Below are positions 16,665 through 25,693 of a DNA stretch of 42,526 nucleotides, one piece after another. How positions within the stretch are numbered: position 1 is the first letter of the stretch; every line of letters starts with the position of its first letter. Below the pieces are notes generated by a model. That model saw nothing but the letters and a program-made list of their open reading frames with translations. It ran no database searches and was not told the origin of the DNA. The DNA is from Deltaproteobacteria bacterium (lineage in GTDB: Bacteria; Myxococcota; XYA12-FULL-58-9), in assembly GCA_016218825.1 (NCBI GenBank), contig JACRCV010000078.1:1-42526 (forward strand), given 5' to 3'. The translations under genes were made by a program, and so were the position numbers.

Positions 16665-18577
16665 TGGGGCCCCTCCGGAGCCGTGCCAAGAACCGCTGCC
16701 GCCACCGCCTTGGCGGCGGCCTTCCCCTTGAGGGCGCGCACCGCGACACCGGTCGCCAGGCGGCGCTTTCTGTCGTCGGCCGGGTCGCCGGCACTCACAT
16801 CCGGCACCGTGAGGCGGGTGAGCTCGCGACGCCAGACGTCTTCGGGTGCGAGCGCATAACCCAGGGCCTGCATCGCGCCGGAAGCCGACAGCCCGGGCTC
16901 GGTCGCCATATGCCCGGCGACCTCGCGGATACCCTCGCGCGGCAGCTTGCCGTCGGTGTAGAGCCCGAAGATCTGCGCCCAGTCGTCGGCGCCGAGCCGG
17001 TCGGTCGGGATCCCGGCGCGCGCCAGCCACTTGGTCCGCTGCCCCATCTCGACGGCCGCGGTCTTCGGGTCGACGCCGGTCACCTTGACCACGTGCTCGA
17101 GCTGCGCCGCGCCGCCGCGGCGAATGAGGTAGGTCGCGGTCTCCTCCGGCACGCCCCAGGCGCGGTACTGCTCCAGACGCTTCCACGGCGGCGGCGGCAG
17201 ACCGGCCCTGAGCTTCGCCACCCGCTCGGCGGTCACCCGGGTGGGCGGCGAGTCGGTGTCGGGATACATCCGGTCGGGCCCGGGAAGGATGCGCTCGAAG
17301 GTGGTGTGGCCGCCGGGGAGCGACTTGCGGGTCTCTTTGGGCACGCCGAGGACGGCGTCCACGAAGCGCAGGCGGATCTCCTCGGCCGCGGTGCGACAGT
17401 CGGCCTCCTTGCCCCACACCAGGAAGAAGGCGTCGTGGTCGCCGATCTTCAACCTCTTCTTCAGCCGCTCGCGGGTCAGGTGGGCGTTGGGGAGCTCCGG
17501 CAAGCGCGCGCCGTCGACGACGTTCGGCAGCTCGTCGAGGCAGGCGATGACGCGAATGCGGCCCGAGAGCTCGTCCAAGAACGTCGTCTCCGGCTGCGTG
17601 GGGTGCGCCGCCAGATCGGCGATGCCGGCGACCTTGACGCCCATGACCTTGCCGCCGGCGTCGACCGCACGACGCACGAAGCCGAGCTCGACGTCGTGGA
17701 AGAGATCACTGACGTCCGCCACCCGAGTCTCGACGGCGCCGGGGTCCTTGAGCCCCCGGGCGTGCAGCTTGTCGCGCAAGCGCAGCAGGTTCACTTGGCG
17801 GATCGCCTCGTTGTGCACCAGCTTCACCGCGTAGGCGGCGCGCGCCACACCTTTGATCTCGACGCGGTTGCCGCCACGGACGCTCACATTGATATCCTGA
17901 CGCGCCGCGCCGATGCCGACCCGCGCGTGGCCGGTGCTGCGGGCGACCAGGCCGCACAACAAGATCGCGTCGCGGACCTCCTCGGGGGAGACGAGCTCCG
18001 GCCCGGTCACGGTCTCGGTGAGCGGCGTCCCCAGGCGATCGGTGCGGAAGGTGACCCGATGGCCGCGGTTCGCGACCTCGCGGCAGGAGTCTTCTTCCAC
18101 CGACAGGTGGGTCACGGTGAGCTTGCGCCCCTTGAAGGGGATGAAGCCGTTGACGCCGACGATCGCGGTGCGCTGAAAGCCGGTCGGGATCGAGCCGTCC
18201 AGGTACTGCTTTCGCGCGATGTGGACCTCGTCGATGATGTCCATGTGCATGAGCAGCGACAGCTCGATGGCGATGTCGATGGCGCGCTGGTTGACGAGGA
18301 ACGGCGGCGTGTCGTCCATCTCGTAGGTGCAGACGTTCTTGCCGTTCAAGAGGTAGACGATCTCCTTCTTGGTCTTGAACTCCATCAGCGCGGTGCCGTC
18401 GTACTCGCCGAGCTCGCTCAACGTCGGCCGCATGTGCCGCAGCACCTCGCCGTCGTGCGACTCGGTGTAGAGCCCGGCGGGGCAACGACAGAACAGCTTC
18501 TCGTCGGTCAAGAGCTGCTGGTGCACCTCGAGGCCGGCGACGAGCCCGACGCCCTGGTAATCGACCGCTTCTCTCAT
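16661..18577 (-). CDS. gatE: GatE, Glu-tRNA(Gln) amidotransferase subunit E (archaeal type)
   Basis: This 638-residue protein is the tRNA-binding, glutamyl-activating subunit of GatDE. The N-terminal cradle has GLEVHQQLLTDEKLFCRCP, which is the GatE form of the GatB/E signature. An AspRS-like insertion (GAD domain) sits at about 265-420, and PGPDRMYPDTDSPP near 440 is typical of archaeal GatE. A helical plus YqeY-like tail ends the protein. The length fits archaeal GatE (about 620-635) and exceeds bacterial GatB (about 480), which lacks the insertion. GAGAGCAAG precedes the ATG. It is divergent from glnS with a 92-base gap. Confidence 0.93.
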   Translation of the reverse strand: MREAVDYQGVGLVAGLEVHQQLLTDEKLFCRCPAGLYTESHDGEVLRHMRPTLSELGEYDGTALMEFKTKKEIVYLLNGKNVCTYEMDDTPPFLVNQRAIDIAIELSLLMHMDIIDEVHIARKQYLDGSIPTGFQRTAIVGVNGFIPFKGRKLTVTHLSVEEDSCREVANRGHRVTFRTDRLGTPLTETVTGPELVSPEEVRDAILLCGLVARSTGHARVGIGAARQDINVSVRGGNRVEIKGVARAAYAVKLVHNEAIRQVNLLRLRDKLHARGLKDPGAVETRVADVSDLFHDVELGFVRRAVDAGGKVMGVKVAGIADLAAHPTQPETTFLDELSGRIRVIACLDELPNVVDGARLPELPNAHLTRERLKKRLKIGDHDAFFLVWGKEADCRTAAEEIRLRFVDAVLGVPKETRKSLPGGHTTFERILPGPDRMYPDTDSPPTRVTAERVAKLRAGLPPPPWKRLEQYRAWGVPEETATYLIRRGGAAQLEHVVKVTGVDPKTAAVEMGQRTKWLARAGIPTDRLGADDWAQIFGLYTDGKLPREGIREVAGHMATEPGLSASGAMQALGYALAPEDVWRRELTRLTVPDVSAGDPADDRKRRLATGVAVRALKGKAAAKAVAAAVLGTAPEGPQ

Positions 18578-18669
18578 CTTGCTCTCGGCACCTCCGACGG
18601 CGAGAATGCGCGGCTGATGCTTGCCTCAACGCCCCGGGCAGTCAAGGGCAGCGCACCTAAGGAAACCGA

Positions 18670-20382
18670 ATGACCGCTGACGCCACCCCGCGCTCCGATT
18701 TCATCCGCGACAAGATCGAGAAGGACAACGCCTCGGGAAAGTTCGGCGGCCGGGTCGCGACCCGCTTCCCGCCCGAGCCGAACGGCTACCTCCACATCGG
18801 CCACGCCAAGTCCATCTGCTTGAACTTCGGCATCGCCCGTGACTTCGGCGGCGTCTGCCACCTGCGGATGGACGACACCAACCCGACGACCGAGGACGTC
18901 GAGTACGTCGACGCCATCGTCCGCGACGTCAAGTGGCTCGGCTTCGATTGGGGCGAGCACCAGTACTTCGCCTCGGACTACTACCCCTACCTCTACGACG
19001 GCGCGGTGCGCCTCATCGAGAAGGGCCTGGCGTACGTCTGCGACCTCACCCTCGACGAGGTCCGCAAGACCCGCGGCACGATCAAAGAGGCGGGGACGCC
19101 GAGCCCCTACCGCAGCCGCAGCGTCGCCGAGAGCCTCGACCTGTTGGCGCGCATGAAGAAGGGTGAGTTCGCCGAGGGCTCGCACACCCTGCGCGCCAAG
19201 ATCGACATGGCGTCGCCGAATCTGAAGATGCGCGACCCGTTGATGTACCGCATCAAGCACGCCCATCATTACCGCACCGGCGACACCTGGCACATCTATC
19301 CGATCTACGACTGGGCCCACTGCCTGTCGGACGCCAAGGAGCGCATCACCCACTCGATCTGCACCCTGGAGTTCGAGAACAACCGCGAGCTCTACGACTG
19401 GTACCTGAACGCGGTCGACGCCCCGTGGAAGCCGGGGCAGACCGAGTTCGCGCGCCTGAACCTGAGCTACACGGTGATGAGCAAGCGCAAGCTGTTGGAG
19501 CTCGTCGAGAGCAAGCTGGTCTCCGGCTGGGACGATCCGCGGATGCCGACCTTGGCGGGCTTCCGGCGGCGCGGCTTCACCCCGGCCTCGATCCGCTCGT
19601 TCTGCGACAAGATCGGGGTGGCGCGCGCCGACAACACCGTGGACGTCGCGCTCCTCGAGTACGCGATCCGCGAGGACCTGAACACCACGGCGCCGCGGGT
19701 CATGGCGGTCTTGAAGCCGGTGAAGGTCGTCATCGACAACTACCCCGCGGATCAGTCCGAAGAGTTCGAGGCCCCCTACCTCCCCGACGACCCGACCAAG
19801 CTCGGGGCGCGCAAGGTGCCGTTTTGCCGCGAGCTCTACATCGAGCGCGACGACTTCATGGAGGTGCCGGCGAAGAAGTTCCATCGCCTGGCGCCGGGCG
19901 CCGAGGTGCGGCTGCGCTGGGCCTACCTCATCACCTGCAGGAGCGTGGTGAAGGACGCCGCGGGCGAGATCACGGAGATCCACTGCAGCTACGATCCGGC
20001 GACCCGTGGCGGCAACACCCCCGACGGCCGCAAGGTCAAGGGCACCATCCATTGGGTGTCGGCGCGGCACGCCTTCAACGCCGAGGTGCGCCTCTACGAT
20101 CGGTTGTTCAAAGACGAGAAGCCCGGCGACGCGCCCGAGGGCACGCCGCTCGCGGCGCTGCTGAACCCGCGCGCCCTCGAGGTGGTGAAAGACGCCAAGC
20201 TCGAGCCGAGCCTCGTTGCCGCCGCCGCGGGCCAGAACATCCAGTTCGAGCGCCTCGGCTACTTCTTCGTCGACCCGGTCGACTCCAAGCCGGGAAAGCC
20301 GGTGTTCAACCGCACGGTGCCGCTCAAAGACGCGTGGGCGCGGATCGTCAAGGCCGAGGGCGCGGCGGCGCCGGCCGGCTGA
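18670..20382 (+). CDS. glnS: Glutaminyl-tRNA synthetase
   Basis: This 570-residue class I synthetase charges tRNA(Gln) directly with glutamine. HIGH is at residues 42-45 ([15 protein letters not shown]) and the KMSKS-like VMSKRK is at about 269-274. The catalytic-domain segments [17 protein letters not shown] and VKWLGFDWG identify GlnRS rather than GluRS, and the C-terminal anticodon-binding beta-barrels are present. The length is close to E. coli GlnRS (554). AAGGA lies just upstream of the ATG. Together with the divergent gatED it gives the cell two routes to Gln-tRNA(Gln). Confidence 0.96.
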   Translation: MTADATPRSDFIRDKIEKDNASGKFGGRVATRFPPEPNGYLHIGHAKSICLNFGIARDFGGVCHLRMDDTNPTTEDVEYVDAIVRDVKWLGFDWGEHQYFASDYYPYLYDGAVRLIEKGLAYVCDLTLDEVRKTRGTIKEAGTPSPYRSRSVAESLDLLARMKKGEFAEGSHTLRAKIDMASPNLKMRDPLMYRIKHAHHYRTGDTWHIYPIYDWAHCLSDAKERITHSICTLEFENNRELYDWYLNAVDAPWKPGQTEFARLNLSYTVMSKRKLLELVESKLVSGWDDPRMPTLAGFRRRGFTPASIRSFCDKIGVARADNTVDVALLEYAIREDLNTTAPRVMAVLKPVKVVIDNYPADQSEEFEAPYLPDDPTKLGARKVPFCRELYIERDDFMEVPAKKFHRLAPGAEVRLRWAYLITCRSVVKDAAGEITEIHCSYDPATRGGNTPDGRKVKGTIHWVSARHAFNAEVRLYDRLFKDEKPGDAPEGTPLAALLNPRALEVVKDAKLEPSLVAAAAGQNIQFERLGYFFVDPVDSKPGKPVFNRTVPLKDAWARIVKAEGAAAPAG

Positions 20383-20391
20383 TGCGGCCCG

Positions 20392-21315
20392 CTACTGTTT
20401 GTCGCCTTTGACGTCGCGGCTGAGATCGCAGCCCGTCGACTGGATGCGATAGGTGCCGTCGAAGTGCGTCGCCGACGTGAAGATCCCGGCGATGGTCTGT
20501 TGCATGCCCAACAGGCCGGTGTTGAGCGCTGAGAACTGCGTGCCGTCGAGGGTCCCCGAGTAGCGTACGTTGTTCGTGCCCGGATTCTCGATGATCTGAA
20601 TGGCGGTGCCGGTCACGGTGATGCCGAGCACCGAGGCGTAGAAGGTGCCGCAGAAGAAACCGCCGTCAGCGGTGCTCGGATCGACGAGGCCCCAGCTCCA
20701 GGTCCCGTTGTACGACGGCGGGGTCGCGGTGACGGTCACGGTCATCGTGTCGTCGTCCATGCCCCCCTGGTTGTCGGTGACCACGAGGCGGACGGTGTAG
20801 CTGCCGGCCGTAGCGTAGCTCTTGCTCGCGACCGTCGTGGTCGCGGTGGTGCCGTCGCCGAAGTCCCAGGCGTAGGCGGCGATGCTGCCGTCCGCATCGG
20901 TCGACAGGCCGGCGTCGAAGCTCCCCGCCGCGGCCACGCCGAGACTCAGGGGCGCGGTGATCACCGCGACCGGCGGCTCGTTCGGGATCTCGATGCTCAC
21001 CGTGGCGGCGGTCGTCGCCGTGGCCCCCGCGGAATCGGTGACGAACAGCACCACCTCGTAGCTGCCGACCGCCGTGAAGGTGTGACTCACCGAGGTGCCG
21101 TCGGCGGCGGCGCCGTCGCCGAAGGTCCAGGCGAGGGTCAGCGGGTCGCCGTCCGGATCGGACGAGGCCGCGCCGTTGAACGCCACCGGGTCGTTCACCG
21201 CGGCGCGCGACACACAATCGAGTCGCGCCACCGGCGGCCGGTTGTCCAGAGCCCGCAGCTCGTCGCCGCCGCATCCCGAGAACGCCAACACCAGCAGAAC
21301 CAAGAACCGACGCAT
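20392..21315 (-). CDS. Lipoprotein with two PKD domains
   Basis: This 307-residue lipoprotein starts at the ATG at 21315 (GGAG eight bases upstream) with a short signal, LVLLVLAFSGC, lipidated at Cys15. Two PKD (polycystic kidney disease) beta-sandwich domains follow at about 27-110 and 112-200, each with the WDFGDG-type motif (WTFGDG, WDFGDG) and an ending of SYxVxLxVTD. The last 100 residues form an unrecognised beta-rich domain with two Cys. PKD domains usually mediate protein or glycan contacts at the cell surface. It ends nine bases from the convergent glnS. Confidence 0.85.
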   Translation of the reverse strand: MRRFLVLLVLAFSGCGGDELRALDNRPPVARLDCVSRAAVNDPVAFNGAASSDPDGDPLTLAWTFGDGAAADGTSVSHTFTAVGSYEVVLFVTDSAGATATTAATVSIEIPNEPPVAVITAPLSLGVAAAGSFDAGLSTDADGSIAAYAWDFGDGTTATTTVASKSYATAGSYTVRLVVTDNQGGMDDDTMTVTVTATPPSYNGTWSWGLVDPSTADGGFFCGTFYASVLGITVTGTAIQIIENPGTNNVRYSGTLDGTQFSALNTGLLGMQQTIAGIFTSATHFDGTYRIQSTGCDLSRDVKGDKQ

Positions 21316-21475
21316 GTGAAGCTCCTCAACAGGCCCGGGTCCTAGCACATCGGACGCACGGTTGGCCATTGGTGCGCTGCGGGTCCCGGCGCAAGCGAGC
21401 CCCGGAGAGCGACGCCGGACAATTCGCAGGGAGTCTAGATTGCGGCCCCGAGAACGGCGCCCGCACGAACCCTCT

Positions 21476-21895
21476 TCAGCCGCTCCAGTCCACAACCCGC
21501 AGACCATGAAACATCTTGAAGTCCGACCCGTTGCGGGTCACGAGGGTGAGGTCATGCTCGACGGCGATGCTGGCGATTTGTCCGTCGACGAAAGACGGCG
21601 TGCGCCCTCTGGCGACGAGACGAGCACGCTCGCGCGCGTGCCACTCGCCGGCAGCGGCGGTGTACGCCAGGATCTGCAGCGACGGCCGCAACGCGGACGA
21701 AAGATAGGCCTCGATAGCGGTTCGTCGCTTGCCCGCCGCCAGGCGCGCCCACCCGAACCACATCTCGTGCCACACCGGCGCCGCGACGGCCATTTGCCCC
21801 TCGTGCTGCCGGATCTTGGCCATCACACCGCGGTCCGGCTCGGCCTTGAGCGGCTCCGCCAGAACGTTGGTGTCGAGAAGGAAGGCCAGACTCAC
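21476..21895 (-). CDS. vapC: VapC-type PIN-domain toxin
   Basis: This 139-residue PIN-domain ribonuclease carries the four expected acidic residues: Asp8 (LLDTN), Glu44 (WHEMWFG), Asp104 (FVDGQIAS) and Asp125. VapC toxins cleave tRNA or rRNA and are held in check by a cognate antitoxin. The GTG start overlaps the antitoxin stop by four bases (GTGA), the standard TA arrangement. The specific RNA target cannot be told from sequence. Confidence 0.9.
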   Translation of the reverse strand: MSLAFLLDTNVLAEPLKAEPDRGVMAKIRQHEGQMAVAAPVWHEMWFGWARLAAGKRRTAIEAYLSSALRPSLQILAYTAAAGEWHARERARLVARGRTPSFVDGQIASIAVEHDLTLVTRNGSDFKMFHGLRVVDWSG

Positions 21896-22167
21896 CGCTC
21901 GATCTCCACGTGGCGTCCTACGGCTCGATCACGCAGGCCATCGAAGGCGTCGCCGAGATCCACGTCGGGATACTTCGCACGAAACTCGGCCACGCCGTCC
22001 GTGAGACGCGGCGCCCTGCCCGAGAGTTGCGCGTAGTCGTCGATGGACACCACCACGGCAACCGCGCGCCCGCGTCTCGTGATCTCGACAGCCTGCCCGG
22101 CCTCGGCCTGATGAACGAGGCGCGGCAGCTGGTTCCGAGCGTCGGCGATGGAGTAGCTTCTTGCCAT
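21892..22167 (-). CDS. Phd/YefM-family antitoxin
   Basis: This 91-residue protein has the Phd/YefM fold: SIADARNQLPRLVHQAEAG at the N-terminus, EITRRGRAVAVVVSIDDYAQL, and a disordered acidic tail that would bind the VapC. Phd-type antitoxins paired with PIN toxins are well known. The ATG at 22167 has no clear ribosome site; an in-frame ATG at 22176 lies inside the palindromic operator. The longer reading up to 22257 would run through the operator and is rejected. Confidence 0.88.
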   Translation of the reverse strand: MARSYSIADARNQLPRLVHQAEAGQAVEITRRGRAVAVVVSIDDYAQLSGRAPRLTDGVAEFRAKYPDVDLGDAFDGLRDRAVGRHVEIER

Positions 22168-22172
22168 TCGAC

Positions 22173-22200
22173 ACATATAGCAATCTAGATGGCTATATGT
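22173..22200. promoter_or_regulatory. 28-bp palindromic operator/promoter of the toxin-antitoxin pair
   Basis: The arms ACATATAGC and GCTATATGT are perfect inverse copies around the centre A-ATCTAGAT-G, which is itself palindromic apart from its two outer bases. The site lies directly upstream of the antitoxin start and is strikingly AT-rich for this contig. It is probably where the Phd/YefM protein, alone or with VapC, represses its own promoter. Confidence 0.75.
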
Positions 22201-22320
22201 CAAACACCGGCACAGCCAGACGCCGGCGGTCGGCTCTCCCCCAGATTTCGCTGGCACCTCTCCCCCCTTTGACGCTAAGTCCCAAGGTCATCTCGGCGAT
22301 TCCCCCGCCGCGGGAGCACC

Positions 22321-23862
22321 ATGACCACAGCCGCCGACCTCACCTTGTCCCCCTTGAGCCCGGCGAAGCTCGACAAGGTCCTCACCCTCTTCGACAGCAC
22401 GATGATCGTCGTCGGCTCGATGATCGGCTCCGGCATCTTCATCGTCTCGGCCGACATCTCCCGGCAGGTGCAGAGCCCGGCGCTCCTCATCGCCGCGTGG
22501 TTGGTCTCCGGCCTGATGACGCTGTTGTGCGCCCTCTCTTACGCCGAGCTGTCGGCGGCGCTCCCGGAGGCCGGCGGCCAGTACGCGTTCTTGCGCACTT
22601 CGCTCGGGCCGTTGTGGGGCTTTCTCTACGGCTGGAGCATGCTGACCGTCATCCAGACCGCGACCATCGCCGCGGTCGCCATCGCCTTCGCCAAGTTCAC
22701 CGGCGTCCTCGTGCCCTGGTTCTCATCGACGGCGTGGATCGTGAAGCTCGGCACCTTCGGCCCCTTCGAGCTCTTCGGCTTCGCCCTCGGGCCCTACAAC
22801 GTCGGCCTCAGCACCCAGAACCTGCTCGCCATCCTCCTCATCATCTTGCTGACCTTCGTCAACAGTCGCGGCCTGAAGACCGGGGCCCGGGTGCAGAACC
22901 TGTTCACGGTGCTGAAGACCGCGGCGGTCCTGGGCCTCATCCTCCTGGCCTTCGTCTTCGGCACCGACCAGGCGCAGAGCCTGAACCTCGCCGGGTTCTG
23001 GGACAACGCCGGTCTGTTCGCCGAGCACGCCTACCGCGGCGGCGCCGAGCCGGTCATGGTGAGCGGCCTGACGCTGCTCGCGGTGGCGATGGTCGGCTCG
23101 CTGTTCTCCGCTGACGCCTGGAACAACGTCACCTTCACCGCCGCCGAGGTCGAGAATCCGCAGAAGAACCTGCCGCGGGCGCTGGCGCTCGGCGTCGGCC
23201 TGGTGACCGTGGTCTACGTGATCGCCAACGTCGCCTACTTGAACGTGCTGCCGCTCGTGGGCGCGGCCGACGGCGCCACCCCGATCGCGCGCGGCATCCA
23301 GTTCGCAGCCGAGGACCGGGTCGGGACCGCGACCGCCGAGGTGATCTTCGGCGCGCAGGGCGCGGTGATCATGGCGGTGGCGATCATGATCTCGACCTTC
23401 GGCTGCAACAACGGTCTGATCCTCGCCGGCGCCCGAGTGTACTACGCGATGGCGAAGGACGGCCTGTTCTTCCGCGCCATCGGCACCGTCAGCGACCGCC
23501 ACGTGCCGAAGGCCGCCCTGGTGCTGCAAGCGGTGTGGGCCTCGGTGTTGTGCCTCTCGGGCACCTACGGCCAGCTCCTCGACTTCATCATCTTCGCGGT
23601 CTTGCTGTTCTACATCCTCACCATCATCGGCCTCTTCGTCTTGCGGCGCCGCCGCCCCGACCTGCCGCGACCCTACAAAGTCATCGGCTACCCGTACCTG
23701 CCGGCCCTCTACATCGTGATGGCGGCGTTCATCGAGATCCAGCTCTTGCGCTACAAGCCGCAGTACACCTGGCCGGGGCTCTGCCTGGTGCTCGTGGGGA
23801 TTCCGGTCTATTACCTCTGGCGGCGGCGACCGGCGACGGCCGCGGCCAACCACCAAGCTTAG
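22321..23862 (+). CDS. APC-superfamily amino acid permease (LAT-like)
   Basis: This 513-residue transporter has about 12 membrane helices and the APC signature in TM1 (VVGSMIGSGIFIV) with the unwound GSGIF substrate site. ALSYAELSAALPEAGGQYAFL in TM2-3 and the TM6 region (SADAWNNVTFTAAEVENPQKNLPRAL) resemble the LAT family of amino acid exchangers and antiporters. The substrate cannot be assigned. GGGAG lies upstream of the ATG. A second, different APC transporter begins 29 bases after it, so the two are likely co-expressed. Confidence 0.9.
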   Translation: MTTAADLTLSPLSPAKLDKVLTLFDSTMIVVGSMIGSGIFIVSADISRQVQSPALLIAAWLVSGLMTLLCALSYAELSAALPEAGGQYAFLRTSLGPLWGFLYGWSMLTVIQTATIAAVAIAFAKFTGVLVPWFSSTAWIVKLGTFGPFELFGFALGPYNVGLSTQNLLAILLIILLTFVNSRGLKTGARVQNLFTVLKTAAVLGLILLAFVFGTDQAQSLNLAGFWDNAGLFAEHAYRGGAEPVMVSGLTLLAVAMVGSLFSADAWNNVTFTAAEVENPQKNLPRALALGVGLVTVVYVIANVAYLNVLPLVGAADGATPIARGIQFAAEDRVGTATAEVIFGAQGAVIMAVAIMISTFGCNNGLILAGARVYYAMAKDGLFFRAIGTVSDRHVPKAALVLQAVWASVLCLSGTYGQLLDFIIFAVLLFYILTIIGLFVLRRRRPDLPRPYKVIGYPYLPALYIVMAAFIEIQLLRYKPQYTWPGLCLVLVGIPVYYLWRRRPATAAANHQA

Positions 23863-23891
23863 GGCGACCGGCGCCGAGGCGCGGAGGAACA

Positions 23892-25490
23892 ATGGCATCA
23901 CCGCTGTTCGCGAAGAAGTCCATGAGCGTGCTCCTCGCCGAGGCCGGCGAGTCGGGCGAGAATACGCTGAAGCGCACCCTCGGCCCGATCTCGCTGACCG
24001 CGCTCGGCATCGGCGCGATCATCGGCGCCGGCATCTTCGTGTTGACCGGCCTCGGCACCCATTACGCCGGGCCGGGCCTGACGCTGTCGTTCGTGATCTC
24101 GGGGCTCGGCTGCGCCTTCGCGGCGCTGTGCTACGCCGAGTTCGCCGCGATGATCCCGCTCGCCGGCAGCGCCTACACCTACGCCTACGCGACCCTCGGC
24201 GAGCTGTTCGCCTGGATCATCGGCTGGGACCTCATCCTCGAGTACGCGATGGGCGCCTCGACGGTGTCGTCCGGCTGGTCCAACTACTTCGTGAAGTTCA
24301 TGCACATCTTCGGCGTCGACTTCCCGCTCTGGCTGGCCTACGACCACTGGACCGCAAACGGGGTCGCGACCAAGATCGTCGCCCGCGAGCTCGCGAAGGC
24401 CGCCGATCCGACCCTCGTCGAAGGCACCCGCCCCTTCCTCGACGCGGTGCAGGCGCTGGTGGCGACACCGCCGCCCGAGCTCCTCGCGCGGGCCCAAGCC
24501 CTGGTCGGCGCGCCCGAGGTCATGGGGGTGAGCATCGGCTTCAACCTGCCGGCGTTCGTGATCGCGCTCTTGATCACCGCGATCCTCGTGATCGGCATCA
24601 AGGAGAGCGCCGGCTTCAACGCCACCATCGTCGCCGTCAAGATCCTGGTGGTGCTGTTCGTGATCGTCGTCGGCTTCCAGTACGTCACCCCGGCCAACTG
24701 GGGCCTCGACGACTGGTCGCACTTCGCGCCGATGGGCATCAGCGGCATCGGCGCTGGCGCCGCCTACATCTTCTTCGCCTACATCGGCTTCGACGCGGTC
24801 TCGACCACGGCGCAAGAGGCCAAGAACCCGCAGCGCGACTTGCCGATCGGCATCATCGCCTCGCTCGTGGTCTGCACGGTGTTCTACATCCTGGTCGCCG
24901 CGGTCCTGACCGGCATGGTCCCTTGGGACCAGGTCAACATCGAGGCGCCGATCGCCCAGGCCTTCCTCGATCACGGCCTCACCAAGGCCTCGTTTCTCAT
25001 CACCGCCGGCGCGCTCGCCGGGCTGACCAGCGTGATGCTGGTGATGCTGCTCGGGCAGACGCGGGTGTTGTACTCGATGGCCAAGGACGGCCTGTTGCCG
25101 GCCGGCTTCTTCGCCGCGGTGCACCCGAAGTTCCGCACTCCCTACAAGAACACCATGCTCGTCGGGCTGGTCGCCGCCCTCGTCGGCAGCCTGACCCCGA
25201 TCGACGACATCGGCAAGATGGTGAACATCGGCACCCTGCTCGCCTTCGTGATCGTCTGCATCGCGGTGCTGGTGCTGCGGCGCACCAACCCCGGACAGGC
25301 GCGGCCGTTTCGCACCCCGCTCGTCCCGCTGGTGCCGCTGTTGGGCATCGGCTTCAACGGCTACATGATGTACAAGCTCGGGCTCGTCAACTGGCTGCGA
25401 CTCATCATCTGGCTGGTGCTCGGTTTGGTGATCTACTTCGCCTACAGCCGCAAACGCAGCCGGATCAGCAACTCGCCGACGCCCGGGTAA
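23892..25490 (+). CDS. APC-superfamily cationic amino acid transporter (CAT-like)
   Basis: This 532-residue transporter matches the CAT/YfnA family: LKRTLGPISLTALGIGAIIGAGIFVLTG in the first helix, YAEFAAMIPLAGSAYTYAYATLGE, and FFAYIGFDAVSTTAQEAKNPQRDLP in TM6. A non-membrane segment of about 65 residues (about 150-215), rich in Ala and charged residues, is inserted between TM4 and TM5; this loop is much shorter in the usual family members. GGAGG lies four bases upstream of the ATG at 23892. The protein ends with a short positively charged tail. Confidence 0.92.
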   Translation: MASPLFAKKSMSVLLAEAGESGENTLKRTLGPISLTALGIGAIIGAGIFVLTGLGTHYAGPGLTLSFVISGLGCAFAALCYAEFAAMIPLAGSAYTYAYATLGELFAWIIGWDLILEYAMGASTVSSGWSNYFVKFMHIFGVDFPLWLAYDHWTANGVATKIVARELAKAADPTLVEGTRPFLDAVQALVATPPPELLARAQALVGAPEVMGVSIGFNLPAFVIALLITAILVIGIKESAGFNATIVAVKILVVLFVIVVGFQYVTPANWGLDDWSHFAPMGISGIGAGAAYIFFAYIGFDAVSTTAQEAKNPQRDLPIGIIASLVVCTVFYILVAAVLTGMVPWDQVNIEAPIAQAFLDHGLTKASFLITAGALAGLTSVMLVMLLGQTRVLYSMAKDGLLPAGFFAAVHPKFRTPYKNTMLVGLVAALVGSLTPIDDIGKMVNIGTLLAFVIVCIAVLVLRRTNPGQARPFRTPLVPLVPLLGIGFNGYMMYKLGLVNWLRLIIWLVLGLVIYFAYSRKRSRISNSPTPG

Positions 25491-25527
25491 GACGCGCCGT
25501 TGCCGTTCACGGGGGACCGCCCGCCGC

Positions 25528-25662
25528 GAGAAGATCCTCGGCGAAGACAAGGCGTTGTGGCGCGGCTCGTCCCCCGTGTATTACGAGAGCCATCGTGATG
25601 ACCCCGTGAACGCTTACGACGCGCCGATCGTCGACGGGGTGGTGCACGTAACCGCGGATTGA
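25528..25662 (+). pseudogene. Possible 3' coding remnant without a start codon
   Basis: This reading frame of about 44 codons ends at TGA 25662 and gives a protein-like sequence (ALWRGSSPVYYESHRDD, then APIVDGVVHV). Codon third positions are mostly G or C, as in the real genes here, but no ATG or GTG start or ribosome site is present. It lies between the APC transporter and the convergent apbE. It could be the tail of a decayed gene or chance. Confidence 0.3.
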
Positions 25663-25693
25663 CGAGAGGCGTCACGCGGGCTGCCGCCCCGCC

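Noticed and set aside
16665-17417. Upstream extension of gatD in its own frame
   Set aside because: The extra 251 codons lie inside gatE in another frame. The ATG at 16664 overlaps the gatE stop by four bases and begins the known GatD Tudor domain.
22275-22490. 71-codon minus-strand frame upstream of the first APC transporter
   Set aside because: It overlaps the transporter start antisense, has no ribosome site and no recognisable sequence.
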